A stretch of 42,435 nt of DNA from Roseivirga sp. Its GTDB lineage: Bacteria > Bacteroidota > Bacteroidia > Cytophagales > Cyclobacteriaceae. The stretch is taken from positions 1-42,435 of the forward strand of contig JAAWWF010000013.1 in the NCBI GenBank assembly GCA_021404565.1, written 5' to 3'. Positions 8,548 to 16,693 of this stretch are shown one piece after another. The stretch's first letter is position 1. Every line of letters starts with the position of its first letter. Made by a program: the position numbers and the translations under genes. The notes below the pieces were generated by a model, which made no database searches, was not told the DNA's origin, and saw only the letters and a list, made by a program, of their open reading frames with translations.

Positions 8548-10638
8548 ATGATTGTTTTAATCAGGAACCAATTCACTATCCTGCTGTCCAGGTTTTTTCA
8601 ATTTTTTAAGCCCCGAAATACTGGCTTTTTCTGCCTTCTTTTTTGCCTGCTAAACTTCCATTTCAAGGCATTTGGACAAGATCAGGTCCCAGACCTTAGT
8701 GCCATTACCAAAGAAGACAAAGTAGATACGCTGCTGAGCCTGGCCAATACACTGGCCAGAAACGATTTTGAAACAGCCCTGCAATACTCTCACGAAGGGC
8801 TTGAGCTTGCCCGTGAGCTTAGCTATCACAAAGGAGAGGTGGGGGCCTTTCTGGCCTTAGGCAGAATCCAGATCATTCGCAGCAAATATGATTCTGCCCA
8901 CCTGCTTTTAAAAAAGGCCGATGACCTGATTGGAGCAAGAAGATTACCAGCACTCAAATCGCAGCTGCTGGACACTTATGGCTGGTTGGCCCAAAGAGAA
9001 GAAGAGTTCGAGAAAAGCATCCATTTTCATAAGCGAGCCTACCAGGCGCTGACCGAATTTGGTTCTCCTACAGAAGCGAGTATCTATATGAACCTGGGCA
9101 TCACCTATTACTTCATGAGTGAGTTTGACTCCGCGAAGAGTTACTACGAAAAAGGCCTTGCGATTAACACAGCCCTGAAAGACAGCCTGGGCATGCTCAA
9201 TGGTTATAGAAACATTGGTATTGTGCTGCGCAGAAAGGGAAACCTGAGAGAGGCCATCAGGCTCTATTTTGATGCGTTGAGAATTGCCGAACAGCTAAAA
9301 CTGCAATCGAGCATAGCCGATGTGCATAACAGCATCGGGGTGGCTTTTGATCACCTGAAGGAGTATGATCAAGCGCTTGAGCATTATCAGCAAACGCTGG
9401 ACATTCGCAGGCAGCTAAGTGACAGACGCAGACTAGGCAACGTACTTTCCAATATCGGGTGGATATACAGTGAATTGGAGCAGCTGGATAAGGCTCTGGA
9501 AGCACACCTTGAATCGCTCAGAATCGCAGAAGAGATAGGTGGCCACAACGCCAGCAATGCTGCCTTCAATAATATCGGCCTGGTGTATAAGGAAATGGGC
9601 AAATATGATTCGGCCTACCTCTATTTTCAGAAGTCACTGGAGGAATATGCCAGCATTGACGACAAGCGCGGAATCGCCCTGGCAGCCAACAATATTTCAT
9701 CCAATCACTTTGCTCAAAAACAGTATGTAGAGGCCATTGCCGTACAATTGGAATATCTGCCGCTGATTGAAGAGTACGGAGCGCAAAGGACTAAAATGAT
9801 TGCCTATCAACGACTTTATGGTGCTTACAAAATCTTGAAACAAACGCAGTCTGCTCTGAAGTATCATGAGCTCTATAAGCTGGCGGCTGATAGTATTTTT
9901 GATGTGGATAAAACGGCCGAACTCTATGAGCTATCAGTAAAATATGAAACTGAAAAGAAGGAAAAGGAGCTCGCTTTCAAAGACGAACAAATTACCACCC
10001 TTCAGCAGTTGGCAGACCTCCGGAAAAAACTCCTTTTTACCTCCATTGGGGCCTTACTGGTTATAAGTACGCTGATTGTTCTCGTGATATACTTTAGAAA
10101 TCAGCGCAGAAAAAAGGTAATGCTGGCCCAAACCCAGCTGATGGAGGTCAACCTGAAAAATGAGCAGCTGGAAACAGAGCGGGTAGGCCTTAAGCTTAAA
10201 TCAAAGGAAAAGGAGCTGCTGAGCTTTGCGCTGAACCTGACTCAGAAAAATGACCTGCTCAGAAGAATGAAGGAGATCATAGAAAAAAAGGTAAAGCATA
10301 AGGGCACACTGAAAGCTGATTTTCGAGAGCTCGAAACCCTGATAGATTCCAATGACCAATCGGAAAAAGAGTGGGAGTCTTTCAAACACCTTTTTCAGGA
10401 GCTACATCATGATTTTTTCAATAAACTAAAGCTAAGGCATCCGGATTTGAGTATCTATGAAACCAGGCTTTGTGCCCTGATTAAGCTCAACCTCAGCAGC
10501 ACAGAGATGGCCGGCATGCTCAATATTTCCATCTCCAGTCTTACCAGCGCGCGTTACAGGTTAAGGAAGAAGATGAACCTCTCAGGCAAGGACGATCTCA
10601 ATCAATATATCGAGGCTTTCAACGGTGTAATTGCCTGA
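8548..10638 (+). CDS. TPR sensor / transmembrane / LuxR-like HTH regulator 2 (HTH class III)
   Basis: 696 aa. The ATG at 8548 is preferred to a TTG at 8539 because it follows the TAnnTTTG box at the distance seen in the other regulators. The signal sequence is unusually long (about 45 residues, with a basic stretch before the hydrophobic core FFCLLFCLLNFHF, ending KAFGQ). Clear TPR units run from about 55 to 430, many with the NIGxxYxxxxxYDxAxxYxxxxLxI pattern. TM helix about 495-516, coiled coil to about 590, then a W-E-S-F helix and an HTH ending in recognition helix SISSLTSARYRLRKKM, which puts it with the regulator at 29289. It is followed by exported protein 2. Sensing in the periplasm is inferred from topology. 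Confidence 0.85.
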   Translation: MIVLIRNQFTILLSRFFQFFKPRNTGFFCLLFCLLNFHFKAFGQDQVPDLSAITKEDKVDTLLSLANTLARNDFETALQYSHEGLELARELSYHKGEVGAFLALGRIQIIRSKYDSAHLLLKKADDLIGARRLPALKSQLLDTYGWLAQREEEFEKSIHFHKRAYQALTEFGSPTEASIYMNLGITYYFMSEFDSAKSYYEKGLAINTALKDSLGMLNGYRNIGIVLRRKGNLREAIRLYFDALRIAEQLKLQSSIADVHNSIGVAFDHLKEYDQALEHYQQTLDIRRQLSDRRRLGNVLSNIGWIYSELEQLDKALEAHLESLRIAEEIGGHNASNAAFNNIGLVYKEMGKYDSAYLYFQKSLEEYASIDDKRGIALAANNISSNHFAQKQYVEAIAVQLEYLPLIEEYGAQRTKMIAYQRLYGAYKILKQTQSALKYHELYKLAADSIFDVDKTAELYELSVKYETEKKEKELAFKDEQITTLQQLADLRKKLLFTSIGALLVISTLIVLVIYFRNQRRKKVMLAQTQLMEVNLKNEQLETERVGLKLKSKEKELLSFALNLTQKNDLLRRMKEIIEKKVKHKGTLKADFRELETLIDSNDQSEKEWESFKHLFQELHHDFFNKLKLRHPDLSIYETRLCALIKLNLSSTEMAGMLNISISSLTSARYRLRKKMNLSGKDDLNQYIEAFNGVIA

Positions 10639-10673
10639 GATACATATCATAATCTATTATGTTTTTCAAGTCC

Positions 10674-10690
10674 GTGACATTTAATCTATC
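10674..10690 (+). promoter_or_regulatory. Shared 17-mer GTGACAWWTAATCTATC, copy 2 (class III)
   Basis: Second copy of the sequence found upstream of regulator 2, here 79 bp upstream of the exported protein 2 start. A related TAATCTATT lies at 10650, so TCTAT[TC] occurs at 10653 and 10685 (32 bp, about three turns). The same motif upstream of both the regulator and its presumed target is what a co-regulated pair would show. Confidence 0.45.
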
Positions 10691-10721
10691 GGCTTGATCA
10701 GGGCTTTCTGAGCATCAGAAC

Positions 10722-10729
10722 TATGTTTG
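10722..10729 (+). promoter_or_regulatory. TAnnTTTG promoter box of exported protein 2
   Basis: TATGTTTG matches the Bacteroidetes -7 consensus, with a leader of about 20 bases to the ATG at 10753. It overlaps an alternative in-frame ATG at 10723, which argues that translation starts at 10753. Confidence 0.45.
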
Positions 10730-10752
10730 ATACCCTATTTCAAACGGTTCTG

Positions 10753-12177
10753 ATGAAACATTTTTTTTCCATTTGCGCCTTGGTGCTGGTCCATGGTCTG
10801 CAGTCGCAGAGCACCCTTACTACAGGTGACGTTGCCTTTCTCGCCTTTAATCTCGATGGTTCCGATGAGTTTTCTTTTGTACTGCTCACCGATGTTGACA
10901 ATGGAACGGTGATCAAAATTACCGATCATGGCTGGGACGATACCAACGGCTTTGGAACCCCATCCGGTGGGGGAGATGGCGTGCTCACCTGGACTGCCAG
11001 CTCAAACCTCACGGCAGGCACTGTGGTTTCAGTTACCGGTAGTGTCACAAGGACCGTTAATACAGGCAGTATCTCAGGTACAGGGGTGGTGCTTTCGCTC
11101 ATAGGCGATCAGCTTTTTGCCTACCAGGGCACCTTTGCCAGTCCCACCTTTTTGGCAGGCATGCACAGCGATGAGTTTGCTGCTGTGCTCAGTGGAGCTA
11201 CCATTTCTACTACCAATGCTAACTGGAGCGGAGATGACCATGCCGACAATGAGACCTCCGCGCTGCCCGATGTGCTCACCACGGGAGTAAACGCAATAAG
11301 ACTTTATGACCCTACTCAGACTTCCGGAAGTTCAGCAGCAGAAGTAGACAATTGGATCTACGTTGGTACCACTACCACAGGCACCAAAACAGAGCTATTG
11401 GCAGCCATCAACGATCTGGACAACTGGGATTCGGATAATCTGACTTCTTTTGGTACCTATTCGGGTACCTTCACGGTTAATTCCTCAGCCCCTACTTCCG
11501 CTACTATAGCGGCCACTGTATTCATCGAAGGAGCTTATAATGGCACTGGCTTAAGCACTACACTTAATGCAGGTTTACCCCTGGCACAGCCCTACAGCAA
11601 CAATGGCCATGCCGCAGGCGAAACAGCCGGAGCTATTCCTGCCGGAGCGGTTGACTGGGTGCTGGTAGAACTACGTGAAGCCGGTTCAGCTGCTGCCGCC
11701 TTAAATGCTACAAAAGTGGGCTCAGCTGCCGGTTTTTTGATGAATGATGGTAGTGTCAAAAGCACCGATGGTACCAGCAACCTGACGGTGTCATTAAGCG
11801 GCAATACAGGAGCCGACTTCTTCGTAGTGATCTATCACCGCAACCACTTGCCCATTATGTCGGCCAATGCCATTTCTGAAAGCAGTAGTCTCTATACCAT
11901 TGACTTTACCAGCTCTTCTGCCACCACCTATCAGACCACCTCAGCATTGGTGAGTTTAAGCGGGGGCAAATTTGGTATGCCTGCCGGGGATGCAGACGGA
12001 GATGGTGACGTGGATGCGACTGACCTGACTACCTGGAGAACCAACAATGGCGTTTCATTTAGCTATAGCGGTAGTGGTGTTGCCGATTTTAATTTGGACG
12101 GAGTCATCAATGCAATCGACAGAAATGAGCTTCACCAGAAGAACCTATCCAAAACCAGTCAGGTGCCAGGCTCGTGA
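10753..12177 (+). CDS. Exported protein 2, type-B domain plus dockerin-like C-terminal region
   Basis: 474 aa from the ATG at 10753. An upstream in-frame ATG at 10723 would place ten extra residues before the signal peptide and overlaps a promoter box. Signal peptide about 1-20, with eight consecutive T bases (10761-10768) in its codons. Residues about 22-235 form the type-B domain (GDVAFLAFNLDGSDEFSFVL .. KITDHGW .. GDQLFAYQG), also present at 14629, 27139, 35134 and 40593; I cannot name its family. The conserved C-terminal region starts near 246. Ca loops begin at 413 (DADGDGDVDATDL) and about 30 residues later (DFNLDGVINAIDR), then KTSQVPGS. Its stop codon is two bases before the small HTH start at 12180, so the two are probably translated together. 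Confidence 0.85.
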   Translation: MKHFFSICALVLVHGLQSQSTLTTGDVAFLAFNLDGSDEFSFVLLTDVDNGTVIKITDHGWDDTNGFGTPSGGGDGVLTWTASSNLTAGTVVSVTGSVTRTVNTGSISGTGVVLSLIGDQLFAYQGTFASPTFLAGMHSDEFAAVLSGATISTTNANWSGDDHADNETSALPDVLTTGVNAIRLYDPTQTSGSSAAEVDNWIYVGTTTTGTKTELLAAINDLDNWDSDNLTSFGTYSGTFTVNSSAPTSATIAATVFIEGAYNGTGLSTTLNAGLPLAQPYSNNGHAAGETAGAIPAGAVDWVLVELREAGSAAAALNATKVGSAAGFLMNDGSVKSTDGTSNLTVSLSGNTGADFFVVIYHRNHLPIMSANAISESSSLYTIDFTSSSATTYQTTSALVSLSGGKFGMPAGDADGDGDVDATDLTTWRTNNGVSFSYSGSGVADFNLDGVINAIDRNELHQKNLSKTSQVPGS

Positions 12178-12179
12178 TG

Positions 12180-12449
12180 ATGACAGTATTAGAACAACGT
12201 GTATTGGGGCATTTAATGTCGGAGCTACAGAGCTCAGGTTTTAAGTTTCAAGAACAGCTAAAGGAGCAGTATCCCAAACTTACAGCTTATGATTTGAGGT
12301 TATGTACTTACCTGAAAGCTAATCTGAGCACCAAAGAAATCGCTCTGCTGCTTAACATTACTCCCGACAGCGTGAAAAAAGCAAAGCACAGATTGAGGAA
12401 GAAAATGTGTTTGACCCCGGGTGTTTCTTTCAACACAAAATTCATCTGA
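12180..12449 (+). CDS. Small stand-alone LuxR-like HTH protein 2
   Basis: 89 aa. Family alignment (M-T-[IV]-L-E) selects the ATG at 12180 over GTG 12174 and ATG 12177; the string TGATGATG joins the stop of exported protein 2 to these starts, the tightest coupling of the two gene types in the window. N-terminal helix RVLGHLMSELQSSGFKF, then the HTH with STKEIALLLNITPDS and VKKAKHRLRKK. The sequence after the HTH is short and variable (CLTPGVSF..). It probably binds DNA as a dimer through the HTH; no ligand domain is present. Confidence 0.85.
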   Translation: MTVLEQRVLGHLMSELQSSGFKFQEQLKEQYPKLTAYDLRLCTYLKANLSTKEIALLLNITPDSVKKAKHRLRKKMCLTPGVSFNTKFI

Positions 12450-12500
12450 ATAGTTAAAATAGTCCTGCTAATAAGAATAGTAGCCACCGGAAGCTTCAAT

Positions 12501-12530
12501 TTTGCCTTTTCAATCGAAAAACTACATTTG
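12501..12530 (+). promoter_or_regulatory. Promoter of regulator 3 (TTTG -33 box, TACATTTG -7 box)
   Basis: TTTG at 12501-12504 and TACATTTG at 12523-12530 are separated by 18 bp, close to the 19-21 bp known for Bacteroidetes housekeeping promoters. The -7 box ends four bases before the ATG at 12535. The block from 12497 is similar to that before regulator 4 (25250-25286): both start CAATTTT, continue TTTTCAATC, and end ACTAxATT. Confidence 0.6.
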
Positions 12531-12534
12531 TTGT

Positions 12535-14538
12535 ATGCGATTGATTTGTTCTCTACTACTTGTGCTCCTGACGGGCTCCCTCGTAGCACAAGATGAAAAA
12601 CTGACTGATCTCAAGACAAAATACCTCAATGCCAAACCCTCAGAGCAGTCTCAGTTTCTAAGCGACTATGTGAGTGCACTGGCTCGCAAAGATCGACTTG
12701 CAGCCGACTCACTCATCACTGACTGGTTCAATGCCCATAGCAGGCAGGACCAAAACCTGGATTGGGCTAAGCTGTACTACAGCATGGCCGATGTCAGATA
12801 CAGATTCAGAGACTATAGTACCTCACAGGTTTACCTGGATTCGGCCCTCTCGGTACTTCTCAATGCCCCTGAAAAAGCCTATGTAGATCTGGCAAAAACC
12901 TACGACCTGAAAGGCATTATTTTTCAACGATACAGAACATATGATAGCGCAGCCTTCTATTTCTCCAGAGCACTGGCAACAGCAGAAAAAGGGGACTCTG
13001 AAGAAGTATTGGCCATAGTGCACAACACCATCGGTACCAACCACTGGTATCAGGGCGAATATGCCTCGGCCTTAAAGGCCTACAATCAAGCTCTTGAGAT
13101 AAGAAAAAATCTCCCTGATGCCTCCAGGCTAGCTGAGAGCTATAGGAATATGGGACTGACCTACAGGGTGATTGGAGACTATGCCTCTGCTCTTCAGTAC
13201 TATGAAAAAGCTCTCCCTGTTTTTATTCAGAGTAACGATCAATCAGGAACAGCCAACCTGTTAAATAGTATGGGAGTGCTTTATAAAGAACTGGCAGACT
13301 ATGATCAGGCGCTGAATTTTCATGAGCGATCCATGAAAATACGTAAGGAACTAGGCGATTCGGTGGCCTGGTCATATTCACTCGACAACATTGGCTCGGC
13401 CCATATTGAAAAAGGAAACTTCGGACAAGCCATTGAAGTACTACTCTTGGCGGAACAGCTAAAGAAAGGAGAAGAGGCTGATGTAAGAATGTACAATACA
13501 CTGTCCAACATTGGGGTATGCTATGACAAACTGGAGCAACACCCCCGGGCTATTGCGTACTTTAAAAGGTCGCTGGCATTGGCAGAAGCAGTAAAGGAAA
13601 AACGAGCCATGGTGCTCGTGTATAATAACCTGAATCAGCTCTTTCATGATGAAGGAAACCATGCTAAAGCATTACAATATGCCCAGAAAAGTTTGTCGCT
13701 GTCCCGGGAGATCGACACCCCGGAGGCCCTGGCGATATCGCACGAATATCTTTCAAAAACCTATAAAGCCATGGGAAGATATTCAGAAGCTTTGACCCAT
13801 AGCGAAAGTCAGATTGGATATGAAAGACAGCTTTTTGATAAGAGAGCGGCCTCTGAAAAAAGCCGGATGCTTGTCAACTATGATTTTGACAATCAGCAAA
13901 GAGCACTTGAACAACAAAAAGCCGAATTGAATAACCTAAACCAGGAGCGTGATTTGCTTAGGGCCAGGCAGCTTATCCTCCAGGTGGTGCTAGTGGCGCT
14001 ATTGCTGATCATTTCATTACTGGTATTTGCCTTTCGGGCACGGCTGAAAAAAAGTAGCCTGGAGAAAGACCTGATCAGACAAAATGGTCAGCTTTTGGAG
14101 TTGACTAAACAAAACCTCGATCAACAGCTACAGCTGAAGGAAACAAAACTCACCTCTTATGCAGAGCAGCTAAGCCAAAAGAATGAGCTCATTGCCACCT
14201 TTCAAAACCGCTTGTCAGCAGATTCAGATAAAGACCTTTTCAACATGGCAAACAGTGTTGAAGGGCGCCCTGGTACAGGCACCTCCTGGAAAGACTTCCG
14301 GCTTAAATTTGATCAGGTTCACGGGCATTTTGTACCGGGTCTTAATGCGTTGCACAAAGACCTGACGAACAACGAGCTCAACATTTCCATTCTGCTCAGA
14401 CTGAACCTTTCCAACAAGGATATGGCCAGTATTCTGGGTACTACCTATGACAGCGTGAAGAAATCAGTACAGCGACTGTACAAGAAAATTGGACGAGAGA
14501 ACGCTGATGATCTGCGAAGCTATTTGTTGAAAATTTAG
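12535..14538 (+). CDS. TPR sensor / transmembrane / HTH regulator 3 (HTH class II)
   Basis: 667 aa from the ATG at 12535; an in-frame TTG at 12502 is rejected because the promoter box lies between them. Signal peptide MRLICSLLLVLLTGSLVAQ. TPR repeats fill about 60-410 (AESYRNMGLTYRVIGDYASAL, NLLNSMGVLYKELADYDQAL). TM about 480-500, coiled coil to about 560, then the W-K-D-F helix and an HTH ending in TYDSVKKSVQRLYKKI. This recognition helix matches only the regulator at 25287, and both are followed by 10-bp-phased C-tracts. The product is expected to sit in the inner membrane with the TPR part in the periplasm. Confidence 0.85.
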   Translation: MRLICSLLLVLLTGSLVAQDEKLTDLKTKYLNAKPSEQSQFLSDYVSALARKDRLAADSLITDWFNAHSRQDQNLDWAKLYYSMADVRYRFRDYSTSQVYLDSALSVLLNAPEKAYVDLAKTYDLKGIIFQRYRTYDSAAFYFSRALATAEKGDSEEVLAIVHNTIGTNHWYQGEYASALKAYNQALEIRKNLPDASRLAESYRNMGLTYRVIGDYASALQYYEKALPVFIQSNDQSGTANLLNSMGVLYKELADYDQALNFHERSMKIRKELGDSVAWSYSLDNIGSAHIEKGNFGQAIEVLLLAEQLKKGEEADVRMYNTLSNIGVCYDKLEQHPRAIAYFKRSLALAEAVKEKRAMVLVYNNLNQLFHDEGNHAKALQYAQKSLSLSREIDTPEALAISHEYLSKTYKAMGRYSEALTHSESQIGYERQLFDKRAASEKSRMLVNYDFDNQQRALEQQKAELNNLNQERDLLRARQLILQVVLVALLLIISLLVFAFRARLKKSSLEKDLIRQNGQLLELTKQNLDQQLQLKETKLTSYAEQLSQKNELIATFQNRLSADSDKDLFNMANSVEGRPGTGTSWKDFRLKFDQVHGHFVPGLNALHKDLTNNELNISILLRLNLSNKDMASILGTTYDSVKKSVQRLYKKIGRENADDLRSYLLKI

Positions 14539-14540
14539 CC

Positions 14541-14580
14541 ATTGTCCCCCTTTCACCCGGTCTGACCCCCGATTTCCCCT
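14541..14580 (+). promoter_or_regulatory. Operator-like array: four C-tracts at exact 10-bp spacing (class II)
   Basis: C-tracts begin at 14546, 14556, 14566 and 14576 (units ATTGTCCCCC, TTTCACCCGG, TCTGACCCCC, GATTTCCCCT). The array starts three bases after the regulator 3 stop. Sixteen bases after the last tract start, GTATTATTCTCAGCTTG (14592-14608) resembles the element at the same distance in 27103-27119. Confidence 0.65.
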
Positions 14581-14628
14581 AGAGTGATATTGTATTATTC
14601 TCAGCTTGAGCCAGTTAAAACTCAACGC

Positions 14629-16077
14629 ATGAAAATCAATACGCTCATCCTGTCCCTTATGATCTTTTTGTGTATTCAGGCCAGGGGGCAAACTGTGCTT
14701 TCCGCGGGTGACCTTGCTTTTACCAGGATTGGTATGGACAGCCCCGATGCATTCTCCTTTGTTTTTCTCGTACCGGTTACCTCGGGTACCATCTTTTATA
14801 TTACAGATGAAGGAGTTGTCAATAACACAAAGGCCTTCAGCTTTCCTGCCGAAAGTACCTTTAAGTTCACCGCTACCTCCGCTATTTTAGCAGGGGAAGA
14901 GGCCCATATTTCCACAAGTGGAGGCCCCTCTCTCACCTTTACAGGCTCACCTACTGCCACCATTGAAGATATTGGCAAATTTGTTTCCCTGGCCAATGGC
15001 CTGGGAAGCGGAGGAGACCAGCTGTTCATTGTTCAGGGCACCTTCAACAATACCACCAAGGTGGTGGATTCGCCAACATTTATTGCCGGAATTAATGCCA
15101 ATGGCGGTGTGACTACTACTTCTGGCAAGGCCTGGCAGAGTGTTACAGGTTCCAGTACGGCCAACTCAGCAATACCCATGGGACAGACTAATGGAGCAGA
15201 TGGGTTTTTGGGTATTTTCCCCAATGGAGCTACCCAGGGCGAAGTAGACAATGCCCGTTACAAGACCACCGCATTGCATACCGGAGATAAAGCAACCGTA
15301 TTGGCCGCGATTATGGACCTCAGCAATTGGGAGTATGACAATACGGATGTTTTTGCTGCATCCGGTACCGCTTTTTCCATTGCCAGCTCGGCACCCACCT
15401 CCGTAGATCTGGCAGTCACTGTTTTTCTGGAAGGAGCCTACAACGGGACAGATCTCAACACAAGTCTCAACCCAAGTATTCCTTTGACCCAACCCTATAG
15501 CAACAATGGGCATTCGGGAGGCGAAACTGCAGGTGCTATTCCTGCCGGAGCGGTAGACTGGGTACTGGTAGAGCTGCGTGAAGCGGCCTCTGCTGCTACA
15601 GCTTTGGCCAATACCAAAGTAGGTTCTGCGGCAGGTTTTTTGATGAGTGACGGAACGATCAAAGTTACCGATGGAACCAGTAACCTAACCGTATCTCTCT
15701 CTGGCAATACCGGTGCCGATTTCTTCGTGGTAATTTATCACCGCAATCACCTACCCATCATGTCGGCCAATGCTATTTCGGAGAGTAGTAGTGTCTTTAC
15801 CGTTGATTTTAGCAGTGTCTCGGCAAATACCTACCAGGGTTTGACGGGGCTTGCTTCTCTTTCAGGAGGTAGGTTTGGGATGCTGGCCGGGGATACAGAT
15901 GGAGACGGAGATATAGACAGTTCTGATCTGACTACCTGGCGTAGCCAAAATGGTGCACCCTTTAGTTACAATACCACCAATGGCGACTTTAACCTTGACG
16001 GAGTTGTCAACGCGGTAGATCGCAATGACTTCCAGCAGAAGAATAACTCAAAAACCAGCCAGGTACCTACTACTTAA
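14629..16077 (+). CDS. Exported protein 3, type-B domain plus dockerin-like C-terminal region
   Basis: 482 aa from the ATG at 14629 (signal peptide MKINTLILSLMIFLCIQARGQ). A GTG at 14584 in the same frame would add 15 residues before it and lies in the control region. The type-B domain covers about 22-240 (GDLAFTRIGMDSPDAFSFVF .. YITDEG .. GDQLFIVQG). The conserved C-terminal region begins near 255, Ca loops near 422 (DTDGDGDIDSSDL) and about 30 residues on (DFNLDGVVNAVDR), tail KTSQVPTT. Exported or surface-located by its signal peptide; no T9SS-type C-terminal domain is visible. A small HTH gene follows after 106 bases. Confidence 0.85.
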   Translation: MKINTLILSLMIFLCIQARGQTVLSAGDLAFTRIGMDSPDAFSFVFLVPVTSGTIFYITDEGVVNNTKAFSFPAESTFKFTATSAILAGEEAHISTSGGPSLTFTGSPTATIEDIGKFVSLANGLGSGGDQLFIVQGTFNNTTKVVDSPTFIAGINANGGVTTTSGKAWQSVTGSSTANSAIPMGQTNGADGFLGIFPNGATQGEVDNARYKTTALHTGDKATVLAAIMDLSNWEYDNTDVFAASGTAFSIASSAPTSVDLAVTVFLEGAYNGTDLNTSLNPSIPLTQPYSNNGHSGGETAGAIPAGAVDWVLVELREAASAATALANTKVGSAAGFLMSDGTIKVTDGTSNLTVSLSGNTGADFFVVIYHRNHLPIMSANAISESSSVFTVDFSSVSANTYQGLTGLASLSGGRFGMLAGDTDGDGDIDSSDLTTWRSQNGAPFSYNTTNGDFNLDGVVNAVDRNDFQQKNNSKTSQVPTT

Positions 16078-16156
16078 GACCATAGACATTAGACAAAAGA
16101 TGGCAGCTTTAAAGGACTGATTAATGCCGTAAACCCTCTTAATCGTTACCCTTAAT

Positions 16157-16182
16157 CCATTAAACCATTAAACCATTAAACC
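16157..16182 (+). repeat. Short tandem repeat CCATTAAA x3 next to a start codon
   Basis: Three copies of the 8-bp unit CCATTAAA plus a partial fourth end one base before the ATG at 16184, so they occupy the ribosome-binding region. A change in copy number could alter translation of the small HTH gene. Confidence 0.75.
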
Positions 16183-16183
16183 C

Positions 16184-16456
16184 ATGACCATCCTGGAACG
16201 ACATTTAATGGACCATTTACTGCAGGAGCTGGAGCAGTCCAACCAGCGTTTTAAGCATCAGCTAAAGTCGCGATTTCCGGAGCTCACCTCCTATGACATG
16301 CGCTTGTGCACCTACCTCAAAGCAAATCTTTCCACAAAGGAAATTGCCACCCTCCTCAACATCACCCCCGATAGCGCGAAAAAAGCAAAACATAGATTGA
16401 GGAAGAAATTATCTATGAAGCCAGATCAGTCTTTTATCTTTCATGGGGATATTTAA
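16184..16456 (+). CDS. Small stand-alone LuxR-like HTH protein 3
   Basis: 90 aa, ATG start directly after the 8-bp tandem repeat. It begins MTILERHLMDHLLQELEQS, followed by LTSYDMRLCTYLKANLSTKE and the recognition helix SAKKAKHRLRKKL (Ala replaces the Val of most paralogues, as also at 28951 and 32958). The C-terminal tail is short (SMKPDQSFIFHGDI). This is the only small HTH gene not followed by a sensor gene: the next gene, 237 bases away, is another exported protein. Confidence 0.85.
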   Translation: MTILERHLMDHLLQELEQSNQRFKHQLKSRFPELTSYDMRLCTYLKANLSTKEIATLLNITPDSAKKAKHRLRKKLSMKPDQSFIFHGDI

Positions 16457-16693
16457 TTTCAGGACAAACCCATAATGCTCCTGTTGCGGACAAACGAATA
16501 TCTAATTGGCGGCTATGCCCATCTTGAGATTGGCGAAAACGCTCCTACCTTCAATTGTATTTAATGTTGAAAAAACGGGGGAGAAGAGTATTTTAAAAGG
16601 CCAGAGATATAGCATATTATGATGTGTCCCCCATGATGCAGAAAGCATAGTTTTTTTGGTTATCTTCTTACATCAATCTTCTTCATTCAGGTT
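16457..16693 (+). other. 237-bp gap where a TPR regulator would be expected
   Basis: No open frame resembling TPR or HTH is visible. The gap holds two copies of GGACAAAC (16462 and 16488, 26 bp apart; reverse complement GTTTGTCC), one TGTCCCCC (16625-16632) like the class II sites, and a run of seven T (16651-16657). These could be leftovers of a control region or sites for a regulator encoded elsewhere. Confidence 0.4.
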
